A stretch of 64,000 nucleotides of DNA from Verrucomicrobiia bacterium (GCA_030432565.1 JAUIGV010000022.1:1-64000), one strand, 5' to 3'. Counted from the first letter of the stretch, positions 17,081-27,608 are shown. Numbers and translations: made by a program. Notes: a model not told the origin generated them from the letters alone.

Positions 17081-20000
17081 ATGACAAAGATTCTTTTTTC
17101 TATCGTCCTGGCATGCAGTCCGGTTTTGGCCGCTCCGGATACCGTTGATACTGATTGGGCTAATACGGCCGGGAGCTATTTTGATTCCAATGCCTTTGGA
17201 GGTCCCGCGTCCATGTTGGTTCAACCTGATGGAAAGCTGCTCCTGGGTTCAAACTGGATGTCTGCTCAAGGCGGGGCTCTTTTTCTTCCGCTCACCCGTT
17301 TCAATCTTGATGGAACCGTTGACAACACCTTTCACGCTGATGATACGCCGGATGGGGGCGGATCGGGAATTTACTATGACTTGCAGGGGCAGCCCGAGGT
17401 CCATGGTTTGGCTTTGCAATCTGACGGAAAGATTCTGGCGGTAGGTTGTATGCAGGGCATGCGTGACGGGGCGACGACCGGGAGTTCCACGAAGTCTCTC
17501 GTTTCGAATGGTATCGTGCGGATTACGCCGGGAGGGGATCCGGATATCACTTTTCAGAGTGCGGGGATTGATACTGAGTTTATTGATGAGGTTATCACCC
17601 TGCCCAACGATAAAATCATCATCGCGGGTGGATTCAATGCGGTGAGAGATCAAGGTGGTCCTTTTGTCACTCGTTACGGGATTGCCCAATTGAATGTCGA
17701 TGGTTCGCTGGATACGTCCTTCAGTGTTAATCCTGCGGACTTCGGTAATATCACCGCAAACACGCTCTTTATCCGTCAGGTCGCTCCTACTCCAAATGGT
17801 AAACTTTATGTGGTTGGTAGTGCCGTGCCGGTGGGAGGGACGATTTTTGATGAGACTCCAGTTTTCGCCCGCTTGAATTCTGATGGTTCGCTCGATGCCT
17901 CGTTCGCTCCCTCTTATCCCTCCTCGGTCACCTCCTTCTTTGGTGTGGTGGTTGAGCCCGATGGGAAGATTCTCGCCCTCGGTGCGAACGGGAACTCAAG
18001 TAGTAGCACGAGTTATATGAATCGTTTCACCTCGTCAGGCGGAAGCGATGGGAGTTTTTCTCTTGATGTTTCGTTGACGAGCGTTTCTGCCCGTCCCTTG
18101 CGGCGCGGTCCCTTGGGACGGTATCTTCTTTTCAAACGTGATCCCGTCGAGGGGAATTCCCGGTTGGTCCGGATCAACGCCAACGGTTCGCTTGATCCCG
18201 CTTTCAATGCCTCGGGTTCGTATTTGACTCCTCCTTTTGGGGGCGCAACCAACGCCTTTTTTAATCAGGCTTTGGCTTCGCCAACCGGGAAGGTTTATGC
18301 TGGTGGTGGTTTTGACGTGATCAATGGAGAACCGACAGTGAAGGTTGTGGCGTTCGAAGGTGATGAGGTGCCGAATTCACCGGGGACGATTCAACTGGCT
18401 GCTGCGGCTTTTTCCGCCACAGAGGCTGAAGGAAATCTTCTCATTCCGGTGGTGCGAATCGGTGGTTCCACGGGAGCGGTTGCCGCGGACTACAGCTTTT
18501 CGACCGCTCTGGGCAACGCCACTGCAGGGGCTGATTTTGATGCGACCGGAGGAACCATTTCATTCGCGGCCGGAGAAGCGGGCACGAAGTATATTTCAGT
18601 GCCTTTGGTGGAAGACTCAATCGTTGAAACGCTCGAAGTATTTACCATTGATCTGGGCAACGCCACCGGGGCGGCTTTGGGCAATCCGAGCCAGGGTTTT
18701 GCCACCATCATCGACTCTGATTCACCTCCTTTGATTATTGCCCAGCCGATGCCGATCTTCGTTCCTCCGTTTGGCTTTTTCCAGATATCGGTTGGCGCTA
18801 TTTCCGGCAAGGATCCCACCACCTATCAATGGCTCAAGAACGGGTCACCTATTCCCGGCGCAACTTCTCCCCTTTATTTTAAGACGGACGCCAATGCCGC
18901 GAATGACGATGGTGAATATTGTGTCATCGTCACCAATCCCAATGGAAGCACGACTTCGGAGAAGGTCAACGTGGTGGTCAAGGATCCCGCTGAATTGAGT
19001 TTCACCGCTTCGTCAGCCGATGGGGTGGAGAACGAGGGAAGCGTCACCTTGACGATTTCGCGTGGCGGGTCGTCTGTAAATGCCGTTTCGGTGGGCCTCA
19101 CTTTGACTAATAATACCGCCTCTCCGGCGGACTATTCCATTTCTCCTGCCATGGTATCGTGGGCGGATGGCGATACCGCTGACAAGACGATCACGGTGAC
19201 CTTGACCGACGATGCTGACGTGGAGTCCGGTGAGACTTTTATCGCCACCTTAACGGATTATTCTGCTGACGCCGCACCCGGCGCGATCACTTCTTTGACC
19301 TTCACCATTCTCGATGATGATTCGCCGCTCACCATCACAACCCAGCCAGACTCCCAAAGCTTACAGGAAGACGAAGTGCTGACTCTCAGTGTCGCGGCAA
19401 CCAGTCAGACGCCGCTGAGCTACCAATGGCTTCTCGACGGGGCCCCGGTCGTGGGGGCAACGGATGCCACCCTCATTCTGGATCCGGTTGGGATTAATGG
19501 CGGGGGGATTTATACCGTTGAAATTACCAATGCAGCGGGAACAATTACCAGTGATGCTGCCATCGTGGAGGTCACTCCCGCGGCCTATTTGCAAACAAAT
19601 GCCCCGCCGACTCCAGACCTTGATCTGGCGGTCTATTCGATTGCCCTGATCGACAATCAAACGGCGTGGGTTTCGGGGAACTCGTCGACACTTGGGCAGA
19701 TTATTCAGAAAGTCTCGTTGAACCCGGCAGTCACTCCGGTGACGATCACCCTGAACCAACAAGCGGACCAAGTGATCCTGCTTCCGGGCGGGGGAGTGGC
19801 GGCCCGGGGGAATTTCACGACCGTGAACGGACAGAGCCAGAGCTATGTGGCGAAGTTTAGGGCAGATGGTTCACTCGATGTCGGGCAGATTGTGACCGGA
19901 ATTACGAACGTGCCCACCGCGATTGCGGTCGATGGTGCGGGGCGTCTTTTACTTGCCGAAGGCGGCAGTGATCTTCGACGCTTCGAATCCAGTGGCGTCC

Positions 20001-23000
20001 TCGATACCGGTTTTAATCCAGCGTCTTTTGGGTCAAATGCTTTCATTGAGAGTGTCGCAGTCGTAGGGGATTCCATCTATGCCGGTGGTCGTTTCACCTC
20101 CTCTGGTAGCGGCACCGCAGGGAATTATTTCACGAGATTAAACAGCGATGGCTCCCGCGATGAGAGTTTTACTTTCGCGATCAATCAAAGGGTGCTGGTC
20201 ATCGTGCCGCTTGCGGCGGGCAGGATCGCGGTTTTGACCCAACCGTCATCCGGGTTGGTTAGCCAGGCGGTTTATTTTTTATCACCGGCGGGTGTGGTCG
20301 AGCGTCAGTTTTCCTCGTTGGGAAGTCTGTCCCGCTTCGACTTCGATGTCGACGACAACGAGGCAATCTATGCTCCACGAGCCAACGGGGCTTTGCTCAC
20401 ACGTCTGAACGACGACGGGAGTTTTAATGCCAACTTTGGTGGTTTTGACTCCACGGTTTCGGCGATCGAGATTGACGAGGCCGGTCGGGTGTGGGTTGGT
20501 GGATTATTTTCAACTCTGGGCGGGCAGCCTGTTCCCAAGCTTGTGATTCTTAATGGTGAACCGGGGGAGCTTGCCATCATTGAAGACCCGATGCTGGTTT
20601 CGGCCGAGCCTGGCGGGAGTGCAACGTTCACCGTGTCCTCGGTATCCTCGGGGTCCATGACCTATCAATGGCGCAAGGACGGCTTTGATCTGCCTGGTGA
20701 AACCGGTGAGTCGCTTGTGATAGATCCGGTCCAGTCTGGTAATGCCGGGTTCTACGACGTGGTGGTGACCAATGCCGATTCGGGGTTCTCTCTCACTTCC
20801 GGGGAAGCCGAGTTGGTTGTTCTTGGGGCTCCCGAGATTCGTGAATCTCCGCCATCCGCGACTTTGATCGCGGGGGGAGACGTGACTCTGGAAGTCGGCT
20901 TTTTTGCTCGTGAACCGGTCTCACTGCAGTGGCAAAAAGATGGGGTGGATCTCCCCGGGGAAACGAATTCGACCCTTGATCTGGTCGCGGGTGAACTGAC
21001 CGATTCCGGAAATTATACCTTGGTGGTGACCAATAATTTCGGGGCTGAAACCTCCGCTCCAGCCAACATTCAATTTATCCCCGATCCAGCGGGTTTGGTG
21101 AGCGGGTTTATTCCGATGACGAATTCAATGGGCTTTCCCGGTTATGTTACCCCGGCTCCCGATGGAGGAGCTCTCCTGGGCGGTGGGACTTTGGCAGGGA
21201 GTTTTTCTAGATATCTTGGTCGTGTGGATTCAGCGGGCGTTCCGGATCCTGTTTTTTTGCCGGGGACCTCGATCAGCAGTGACAGTCGATCAAGTGGAGC
21301 GGTCTTCGATAGTGCGGGTCTTCCGGTGGTGGTCGGGAATCCCCGGGGATTTGGGTTTTTGATCAATAGCGTCTATCGAAATGTCGTGAAGCTTAATGCG
21401 GATGGCACATTCAACGAACCCTTTACCGGGACGGTCTCGAATCAAAGCGGCTTTGACTTCGTGGCAATTGACTCCAGTGACCGGATCTATTTGGTCGGCG
21501 CGAACAAGCTCTCCCGTCTCAATTCCGATGGCACGGTCGACGGGACCTTCCCGGCGAATTTCAGCGGAATTCCGAAAGCGATTGAGCTTGATGCGTTGGG
21601 ACGCCTGCTGGTTCTCACGACAACGGGGGTGGTGCGTTTTGAGACCGATGGGAGTGCCGATACGGGCTTTAACTTTGATTCCTCGATTCCGATCAATCCT
21701 GCGTTCGTTGCTTTTGATATTAGTGCCGACGGGAATCTTCATGTTGCCGCAGCCAATTCGGGAAGTCGCCGGATCTATCAAGTGTCTGATGACGGCACCT
21801 TGCTGAAGACCTTGAACAATCCGGGCAATCTCGGGAGTCTGAACCTTTTGGATTTTGCGGTGCAGGAGAACGGGAAGTATCTCCTCGCGGATGCTTCGTC
21901 GATCGGGTTGAACCGGGTCTTGCCCGACGGATCTCCCGACCCTCTCTGGCAGATTGGCAGTGGCTTTAACTCACCGGTTGAGGTGGTGGAAGTGACTGAA
22001 GATGGCCGAATCTGGGCCGCCGGTAATTTCAGCCAATTTCAGGGGAACTCTCATTATGGGTATGCTCTTTTAAATGGTGATCCCGTAGATGTTGTCATCA
22101 CCAGCCAGCCGGAGGGTCTGAATGTTGATCTTGGAACAAGTGGATCCTTGTCGGTTGCTGCTATTGGTTTTGACGGGGCTCCGGTAACCTTCCAGTGGCA
22201 AAAGGATGGGGTGGACCTCCCTGGAGAGACGGGAACGACACTTTTTTTTGCCAGTTTTGATGAAGGAGACGAAGGAATCTATGAGGCGGTCGTCACCAAT
22301 ACGAATACCGGCCGCGAGCGTAAAAGTGCGGCGGCTGTGGTCACGGTCTTTGGCGCTCCGGAATTGGTATCCTTCACAAGTGAACCGCAGGATCTTGAGA
22401 TTGATGACGAATTGTCTCTCTCGGTTGAGGTCACGGGAGCCCAAACTCTAGATTATCAATGGCAAAAGAATGGCGATGACATACCCGGCGCGACCAATGC
22501 GGCCTTTTCGATTCCGGCAACTGTTGAGAGTGATTCCGGTGATTATCGTGTCGTGGTGAGTAATTCATTTGGCACCCTGACGTCCGAGGTGGTGCCGGTA
22601 ACGGTGGTGTTTTCTCCTGCTGCCGTGAACCCCGGAGATCGCGGTCTGGTATTTAATGGCACGGTGGAAAGTATTCTTTCGCTTGCGGATGGCCGGACCT
22701 TGGTCGGTGGTTCCTTTTCCCGTGTGACCTTTGATGGAGTGAATTACAACGTCGATGAACTCGCCCTTCTTAACGCGGATGGATCCCTTGATACCAACTT
22801 TGACCTGAATCCATCGGGCGCGGTCTATTCCCTGGCGCGTGATCGCGATGGCGGAATTCTCGTGGGTGGTCGGTTTGTCTCCATCGGTGGCCAGTCGAAA
22901 GCAAGAGTGGCCCGCTTGAAGCCCGATTTCACGCTTGATCTTGATTTTGGGTCGAATGTCGGACCGAATGGTGATGTTTACACCTTTGAGGCCAGCGGCG

Positions 23001-25723
23001 ATGGCCGGTATTACGTGGGCGGGATTTTCAATCAATGGGATGGCAACCCGGGGTCGGGGTATTTGGTTCGCCTGGACAGCAATGGGATTTACGACAGTTC
23101 TTTTGCTCCCGAAGGTCTGAATACCACGGAAAAAGTGATTCCGCTTCCAGATGGCCAGGTCATCGCGGCGGGTGCATTTACCGCGAACGGCTTGGGGCGT
23201 ATCGCTCGTTTTAATGAAGATGGCACGGTGGATTCTACTTATCCGGTTACCAGTAATCGTTACTTATTCGATATCGCATTTCAACCCGACGGCAAGCTGG
23301 TCGCAGTCGGTCAAAACGGCCGGATTATCCGATATCATATTGATGGAAGCCAGGACTTTTCTTTTGCGCCGACGGCCGACAGCCGCAATATCAAAGCGGT
23401 GGCGATTGAGGCCAGCGGGAAGATTCTTCTGGGGGGGCTTTTCACGACCATCAACGGGGAGGATGTCACGGGCTTGGTCCGACTTAATGCTGATGGCTCC
23501 ACGGATGAGAGTTTCGATGTGAGAGACGGAGCGAACGGATCGATTGAGGACATCGCGATCCAGCCGCTCGGGAGGATTTGGATCGGGGGAAGTCACTCCA
23601 GCTATCGAGGGGAGTCCACCGGGCGTTTGACCCTGCTCAATGGAGATCCTTTGGATCTTGCGATCGTGCAAGGGCCGGGAAATGCCGAAGTTGATCCCGG
23701 AACGAACGCGACCTTCAGCGTGGTCGCGGTGGGGACTGATACCTTGAACTATCAATGGTCTCGAAATGGCATCCCGCTGACGGATGGCGGTGATATTTCC
23801 GGTGCCACCACCGACACCCTGACCATCGCGAATGCCGAGGATGCGGACGAGGATTCTTACGAGGTCGTCGTGACTCATTCGGTGACGATGGAGAGTCTGA
23901 CCTCAAGTTCGGCGAGTCTGGTGGTTTTGGGCGCGCCTGAGATATTGGCCCAGCCCGAAGGTGTCACCACCGAGAACGGACTGGCCGCGACCTTTGAGGT
24001 TTTGGCACGGGGCGCGTCTTCCTTGACCTACCAATGGTTCCGCGATGGTGACCCGTTGAGTGACGGCGAAACCATTTCCGGGGCCACGACCCCCGAGCTT
24101 ACCTTGAGTGATCTTGAGGTCGCTGATTCCAGTAATTTATTCGTCCGGATGACCAACGGGCTGGGCTCGATTGATAGTGAAGTGGTCTCTCTTCTCGTGG
24201 AGAAGCTCCCGGCATCCAGGGATCGCTCGGTTGTGTTGCCGACTTTCAACTCCACGGTGCGCGCCCTGTATCCGAATGAGGACGGCAGCTTTGTGGTGGG
24301 CGGAAGTTTCTCGACAGTCACCCATTCAAACGGTTCGGCCGGGCTGAGATATCTGGCGCGAATTCTGGCCGATGGCACCCCTGATCCTGACTTCGCTCAG
24401 ACCAACTCGGGCAGCGTGGTGCAGTCGATTGATCGTGATGCCGTTGGTAGCTATCTCGTGGCGGGAGGCTTTACCCGTTTGCGTCGCGGCTCTGATTTTC
24501 CGACGCGTAACCGGGTTGCCCGGATTCTTGCCGATGGCTCGGTGGATGCCGCGTTCGACCCCGGAGTTGGGCCGAACAACACCGTCCAGGTGGTGAAGGC
24601 TCTTCCGGATGGGAAGGTGCTGATCGGAGGAAACTTTACCAATGTGTCTGGAGAACCGGGAACGGCTTACATCGCCCGCTTGAATGTTGATGGCTCGGTT
24701 GATGACAGCTTTGTTTCGCAGGCCACCGGATCCGTCGACGATATTGCCCTGGTGGGAAATGATTACTGGCTTTCGGGCGGAAGTTCCTACGACGGGAACT
24801 TTTATCACGTGCGGATCGACTCCACCGGAGCGGTGCTTGGCAGCTTTGGCTACGACGGCACCATGACTGCCAACAAGTTGATCCCGACTGCGGACGGCGG
24901 AGTTGTTTTGGGATCCACCACCTATCCCTACCTTCAAAAAGTGGATGGGAGTGGTCAGCGTGATACGAACTGGCCCAACCTGTTGAATGGCGGAGGACCA
25001 AACAACCGGATCTACGAACTGGCCCGGCTTGGTAATGATCGAAGCGTGGTTGCCGGGACCTTCTTTACTTATAGCGGAATCTCGGCGCCCAACATCATGG
25101 TTGTGGATGCCAATGGAAATCCGGAGCCTGACTTTTTGCCCGGCGCAGGCTTCAACGGCAGTTATCCCTTGATTGTGAAAACCGATTCGCTGGGGAGGAT
25201 TTGGTGTGGAGGAAGTTTTACAAGTTATGACGGAGAGACGGTGAGCAGGATGGTTGTGCTTAACGGATACGAGCCCTCGGCGATTGATCCGTTTGAAGCA
25301 TATGTCGATGATCTTCCTGTTGATCAGCAGGATGCAGGCGATGATCCGGATCGCGATGGTCAAAGCAACCTTGTCGAGTTTGCCTATGGAACCCTCGCCG
25401 AGGATGCGACCAGTCGAACCCAAATCAAGGTGTCATCAAACCTTGCTGCCAGTGCCGAAATTAACTCTCTGAATGCAGGTTCCAACCTGCCAGCCGGCGA
25501 GAGTTATTACACCGTCACCTATCGCTTCCCATATGATTCCCAGGGCGTGACGATTACGGCGCAGGCTACCTTAAATCCGGGGACCTTTAATGATGGTTCG
25601 GCCCAGATTATTCCTCTCGGTGATCCGGTGGATGATGGTGACTATTTCCTGCAGAGATATTATGTGACTCCGGGGCAAAGTGGAGCCATCCGGGGCTTCA
25701 CCAGACTGAAACTAGAGCGCTAA
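17081..25723 (+). CDS. Giant secreted protein: five delta-60 propellers with Ig-like and Calx-beta modules
   Basis: A protein of 2,880 residues from ATG 17081 with signal peptide TKILFSIVLACSPVLA. The modules, by eye, are: delta-60 (DUF5122) repeats 44-420 (VQPDGKLLLG, LNSDGSLDASF); Calx-beta 436-547; Ig-like 551-633; Calx-beta 640-749; Ig-like 752-832; propeller two 847-1160; Ig pair 1165-1331; propeller three 1340-1667; Ig pair 1670-1843; propeller four 1850-2190; Ig pair 2194-2375; propeller five 2383-2728. Each Ig-like domain carries a Y/LQW-x-(K/R/L/F)-(D/N)G core. The C-terminus has a calcium-loop-like DDPDRDGQSNLVEF and no PEP-CTERM or membrane anchor. The architecture fits an extracellular adhesive or matrix protein. 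The function is unknown; calcium binding is inferred from the Calx-beta and DxDxDG motifs. Confidence 0.93.
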   Translation: MTKILFSIVLACSPVLAAPDTVDTDWANTAGSYFDSNAFGGPASMLVQPDGKLLLGSNWMSAQGGALFLPLTRFNLDGTVDNTFHADDTPDGGGSGIYYDLQGQPEVHGLALQSDGKILAVGCMQGMRDGATTGSSTKSLVSNGIVRITPGGDPDITFQSAGIDTEFIDEVITLPNDKIIIAGGFNAVRDQGGPFVTRYGIAQLNVDGSLDTSFSVNPADFGNITANTLFIRQVAPTPNGKLYVVGSAVPVGGTIFDETPVFARLNSDGSLDASFAPSYPSSVTSFFGVVVEPDGKILALGANGNSSSSTSYMNRFTSSGGSDGSFSLDVSLTSVSARPLRRGPLGRYLLFKRDPVEGNSRLVRINANGSLDPAFNASGSYLTPPFGGATNAFFNQALASPTGKVYAGGGFDVINGEPTVKVVAFEGDEVPNSPGTIQLAAAAFSATEAEGNLLIPVVRIGGSTGAVAADYSFSTALGNATAGADFDATGGTISFAAGEAGTKYISVPLVEDSIVETLEVFTIDLGNATGAALGNPSQGFATIIDSDSPPLIIAQPMPIFVPPFGFFQISVGAISGKDPTTYQWLKNGSPIPGATSPLYFKTDANAANDDGEYCVIVTNPNGSTTSEKVNVVVKDPAELSFTASSADGVENEGSVTLTISRGGSSVNAVSVGLTLTNNTASPADYSISPAMVSWADGDTADKTITVTLTDDADVESGETFIATLTDYSADAAPGAITSLTFTILDDDSPLTITTQPDSQSLQEDEVLTLSVAATSQTPLSYQWLLDGAPVVGATDATLILDPVGINGGGIYTVEITNAAGTITSDAAIVEVTPAAYLQTNAPPTPDLDLAVYSIALIDNQTAWVSGNSSTLGQIIQKVSLNPAVTPVTITLNQQADQVILLPGGGVAARGNFTTVNGQSQSYVAKFRADGSLDVGQIVTGITNVPTAIAVDGAGRLLLAEGGSDLRRFESSGVLDTGFNPASFGSNAFIESVAVVGDSIYAGGRFTSSGSGTAGNYFTRLNSDGSRDESFTFAINQRVLVIVPLAAGRIAVLTQPSSGLVSQAVYFLSPAGVVERQFSSLGSLSRFDFDVDDNEAIYAPRANGALLTRLNDDGSFNANFGGFDSTVSAIEIDEAGRVWVGGLFSTLGGQPVPKLVILNGEPGELAIIEDPMLVSAEPGGSATFTVSSVSSGSMTYQWRKDGFDLPGETGESLVIDPVQSGNAGFYDVVVTNADSGFSLTSGEAELVVLGAPEIRESPPSATLIAGGDVTLEVGFFAREPVSLQWQKDGVDLPGETNSTLDLVAGELTDSGNYTLVVTNNFGAETSAPANIQFIPDPAGLVSGFIPMTNSMGFPGYVTPAPDGGALLGGGTLAGSFSRYLGRVDSAGVPDPVFLPGTSISSDSRSSGAVFDSAGLPVVVGNPRGFGFLINSVYRNVVKLNADGTFNEPFTGTVSNQSGFDFVAIDSSDRIYLVGANKLSRLNSDGTVDGTFPANFSGIPKAIELDALGRLLVLTTTGVVRFETDGSADTGFNFDSSIPINPAFVAFDISADGNLHVAAANSGSRRIYQVSDDGTLLKTLNNPGNLGSLNLLDFAVQENGKYLLADASSIGLNRVLPDGSPDPLWQIGSGFNSPVEVVEVTEDGRIWAAGNFSQFQGNSHYGYALLNGDPVDVVITSQPEGLNVDLGTSGSLSVAAIGFDGAPVTFQWQKDGVDLPGETGTTLFFASFDEGDEGIYEAVVTNTNTGRERKSAAAVVTVFGAPELVSFTSEPQDLEIDDELSLSVEVTGAQTLDYQWQKNGDDIPGATNAAFSIPATVESDSGDYRVVVSNSFGTLTSEVVPVTVVFSPAAVNPGDRGLVFNGTVESILSLADGRTLVGGSFSRVTFDGVNYNVDELALLNADGSLDTNFDLNPSGAVYSLARDRDGGILVGGRFVSIGGQSKARVARLKPDFTLDLDFGSNVGPNGDVYTFEASGDGRYYVGGIFNQWDGNPGSGYLVRLDSNGIYDSSFAPEGLNTTEKVIPLPDGQVIAAGAFTANGLGRIARFNEDGTVDSTYPVTSNRYLFDIAFQPDGKLVAVGQNGRIIRYHIDGSQDFSFAPTADSRNIKAVAIEASGKILLGGLFTTINGEDVTGLVRLNADGSTDESFDVRDGANGSIEDIAIQPLGRIWIGGSHSSYRGESTGRLTLLNGDPLDLAIVQGPGNAEVDPGTNATFSVVAVGTDTLNYQWSRNGIPLTDGGDISGATTDTLTIANAEDADEDSYEVVVTHSVTMESLTSSSASLVVLGAPEILAQPEGVTTENGLAATFEVLARGASSLTYQWFRDGDPLSDGETISGATTPELTLSDLEVADSSNLFVRMTNGLGSIDSEVVSLLVEKLPASRDRSVVLPTFNSTVRALYPNEDGSFVVGGSFSTVTHSNGSAGLRYLARILADGTPDPDFAQTNSGSVVQSIDRDAVGSYLVAGGFTRLRRGSDFPTRNRVARILADGSVDAAFDPGVGPNNTVQVVKALPDGKVLIGGNFTNVSGEPGTAYIARLNVDGSVDDSFVSQATGSVDDIALVGNDYWLSGGSSYDGNFYHVRIDSTGAVLGSFGYDGTMTANKLIPTADGGVVLGSTTYPYLQKVDGSGQRDTNWPNLLNGGGPNNRIYELARLGNDRSVVAGTFFTYSGISAPNIMVVDANGNPEPDFLPGAGFNGSYPLIVKTDSLGRIWCGGSFTSYDGETVSRMVVLNGYEPSAIDPFEAYVDDLPVDQQDAGDDPDRDGQSNLVEFAYGTLAEDATSRTQIKVSSNLAASAEINSLNAGSNLPAGESYYTVTYRFPYDSQGVTITAQATLNPGTFNDGSAQIIPLGDPVDDGDYFLQRYYVTPGQSGAIRGFTRLKLER

Positions 25724-25755
25724 AAATGCCGCCCCGGAGTCGTTTCCCGGGCGGC
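25722..25755 (-). terminator. Terminator of glycyl-tRNA synthetase gene
   Basis: Stem GCCGCCCCGG (25728-25737) with CCCGGGCGGC (25746-25755), one mismatch, followed on the minus strand by five T residues (25726-25722). It lies 45 nt past the glyS stop and touches the stop of the giant gene, so it may work for both strands, though only the minus strand has the T-run. Confidence 0.7.
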
Positions 25756-25800
25756 CATTGATGAGAGTGGGCGAACTCTTAAGAGCCAGCCGGAAGTTTC

Positions 25801-27198
25801 CTAGCGGATTCTCTCGAGGAGCCATGGAAGAAGGTCGCTAATGGCGACCCGCTCTTGCTCCATCGAGTCGCGGTGACGGATGGTGACGGTGTCTTTCAAG
25901 TCTTCCTTGCCTTCCTCGAGACCCACGGTCTCGAAGTCGATGGCGATGCAGAAGGGCGTGCCGACTTCGTCCTGGCGACGGTAGCGGCGGCCAATCGCGG
26001 CGGTCTCGTCGTAGAAAACGTTCATGTAGGGCTGGAGGAGGTTCTTCACTTCCCTGGCCTTTTCCACAAGCTCGGGCTTGTTCTTCAAAAGCGGAAGAAT
26101 AGCGGCCTTGATCGGAGCGATCGCGGGTTTGAAGCGCATCACGGTGCGAATATCCTGTTTGCCGCCTTCCTTGGTAAGGTCTTCTTCGTCGAAGGCCTCA
26201 CAGATTAAGGCGAGGATGGTGCGGTCGCAACCGGCGGACGGCTCCACAACGTGAGGAATGAAACGCTCCTTGGTTTGTTCGTCGAAATATTCAAGTGGCT
26301 TGCCGGAGTGTTCCTGATGCTTGCCAAGATCGTAGTCGCCGCGGTAGGCAACGCCCTCAAGCTCCTGCTGACCAAAGGGGAAGTCGTATTCAATGTCGTA
26401 TGTCTTTTGCGAGTAGTGTGCGCGCTCGCCATCGGGGATGTCCAGGACGTGAAGTTTCTCCTTGTCGAGGCCGATCTCGTCGTAAAACGCAAGGCGTTTT
26501 TCAAGCCACTCGTCGGTCAGGCGGAGGCCATCCTCGGGGCGGCAGAAATACTCAATCTCCATTTGTTCAAACTCGCGCGAGCGGAAGGTGAAGTTTCGCG
26601 GGTTGATTTCGTTTCGAAAGGCCTTCCCGATCTGAGCAATGCCGAAAGGCAGCTTTACCCGATTGGAGTCCATCACGTTTTTGTATTGGACGAAGATCGA
26701 CTGGGCGGTTTCGGGGCGAAGATAAGCGACCGCGTTGGGATCGTTCTCGTCGGCCGAGGCTCCCATCTGGGTTTTGAACATGAGGTTGAACTCCTTGGGT
26801 TCGGTGAGTTCGCAGGTTTTGTCCTCGCCTTTGGGCAGGGTTTGCTTTTTCTCGCAGAGCGGAGCTTCTTCAAGAGTGTCGGCACGGTAGCGTTTTTTGC
26901 AGACCTTGCAGTCCACCATCGGGTCGGAGAAGCCTCCGACGTGTCCGGAAGCGGTGAGCACGGCCTGGTGGTTGAGGACGGAACCATCCATTCCGAGGAT
27001 ATCATCGCGTTCCTGAACATTTTTACGCCACCAGAGATCCTTGAGATTACGTTTCACTTCGGTCCCGAGCGGGCCGTAGTCCCAGCATCCGTTCAGGCCA
27101 CCGTAAATCTCGGCGGACTGGAAGATGAATCCTTTGCGTTTACACAGGGAAACAATTTTTTCCATGCGGGCGGTATCGGTCTGGTCTTTGTTGGCCAT
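25801..27198 (-). CDS. glyQS: Glycyl-tRNA synthetase, homodimeric class II type
   Basis: A protein of 465 residues from ATG 27198 (MANKDQTDTARMEKIVSLCKRKG). It has the class II core: GFIFQSAEIYGG and WDYGPLGTEVKRNL near the N-terminus, a zinc-knuckle-like insertion with CKVCKKRY and later cysteines, motif 2 (FRNEINPRNFTFRSREFEQMEIEYF), motif 3 (EPSAGCDRTILAL) and a C-terminal anticodon-binding domain (YDETAAIGRRYRRQDEVGTPFCIAIDFE). This is the alpha2 enzyme charging tRNA-Gly, whose GCC isoacceptor gene lies about 17 kb away in this window. Start sites further upstream are rejected because the family begins here. Confidence 0.96.
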   Translation of the reverse strand: MANKDQTDTARMEKIVSLCKRKGFIFQSAEIYGGLNGCWDYGPLGTEVKRNLKDLWWRKNVQERDDILGMDGSVLNHQAVLTASGHVGGFSDPMVDCKVCKKRYRADTLEEAPLCEKKQTLPKGEDKTCELTEPKEFNLMFKTQMGASADENDPNAVAYLRPETAQSIFVQYKNVMDSNRVKLPFGIAQIGKAFRNEINPRNFTFRSREFEQMEIEYFCRPEDGLRLTDEWLEKRLAFYDEIGLDKEKLHVLDIPDGERAHYSQKTYDIEYDFPFGQQELEGVAYRGDYDLGKHQEHSGKPLEYFDEQTKERFIPHVVEPSAGCDRTILALICEAFDEEDLTKEGGKQDIRTVMRFKPAIAPIKAAILPLLKNKPELVEKAREVKNLLQPYMNVFYDETAAIGRRYRRQDEVGTPFCIAIDFETVGLEEGKEDLKDTVTIRHRDSMEQERVAISDLLPWLLERIR

Positions 27199-27390
27199 GG
27201 TCTTGGTTCGAGGAATTTTCTCTCGCGGGCCGCGAGGAAACAGGAGAAATGCCACAGGGGAAAGGTTTTTTGACAGCGCAATGGCAGGAATTTTCCCCCG
27301 AGTTGGCGTGGATTGGCAACTCAGTGGGTTGCCTTTTGAAAAGAGTCGGGAATAATTGGAGCAGGCAGGAGTCTTACCTGCGAAAACATT

Positions 27391-27480
27391 ATGAAAGGAA
27401 TCTTAATTGGAACCGGAGTTGTCGGGGCATACGTGGCCCTGCAAATGTGGATCTTGCCCGCGATGGGCGTCCAAACCTGA
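27391..27480 (+). CDS. 29-residue single-helix membrane peptide
   Basis: ATG at 27391 opens a 29-codon frame: a basic start (MKG), one strongly hydrophobic helix (ILIGTGVVGAYVALQMW), then LPAMGVQT and TGA. The composition is that of a real small membrane peptide rather than random sequence, and it is upstream of the NRDE gene on the same strand. There is no good Shine-Dalgarno. If the TGA were read through, only ten more codons follow before the next stop. I cannot name a family. Confidence 0.4.
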   Translation: MKGILIGTGVVGAYVALQMWILPAMGVQT

Positions 27481-27608
27481 GCGAGCAAGGGAATGTCCTC
27501 AGGTGGAGGATGAGGAAAGGCCAGCCAAACGCTTCCGGTCGGAAGCAAAGATAAGTCCGACAAGGATCAGGATAAAAAATAATTTCCTTCGGATTCCCGG
27601 CGCTGTCG

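Noticed and set aside
22200-24900. DNA-level tandem repeats inside the giant gene
   Set aside because: The repetition is at the protein level (propeller and Ig modules) with diverged DNA, so it is not a separate repeat feature.
26251-27273. Long plus-strand open frame over the glycyl-tRNA synthetase gene
   Set aside because: It mirrors the synthetase codons on the other strand, has no domain pattern and no plausible start signals.
27478-27513. TGA of the small membrane peptide read as selenocysteine
   Set aside because: Only ten codons follow before the next stop, and no stem-loop suited to a bacterial SECIS is visible.
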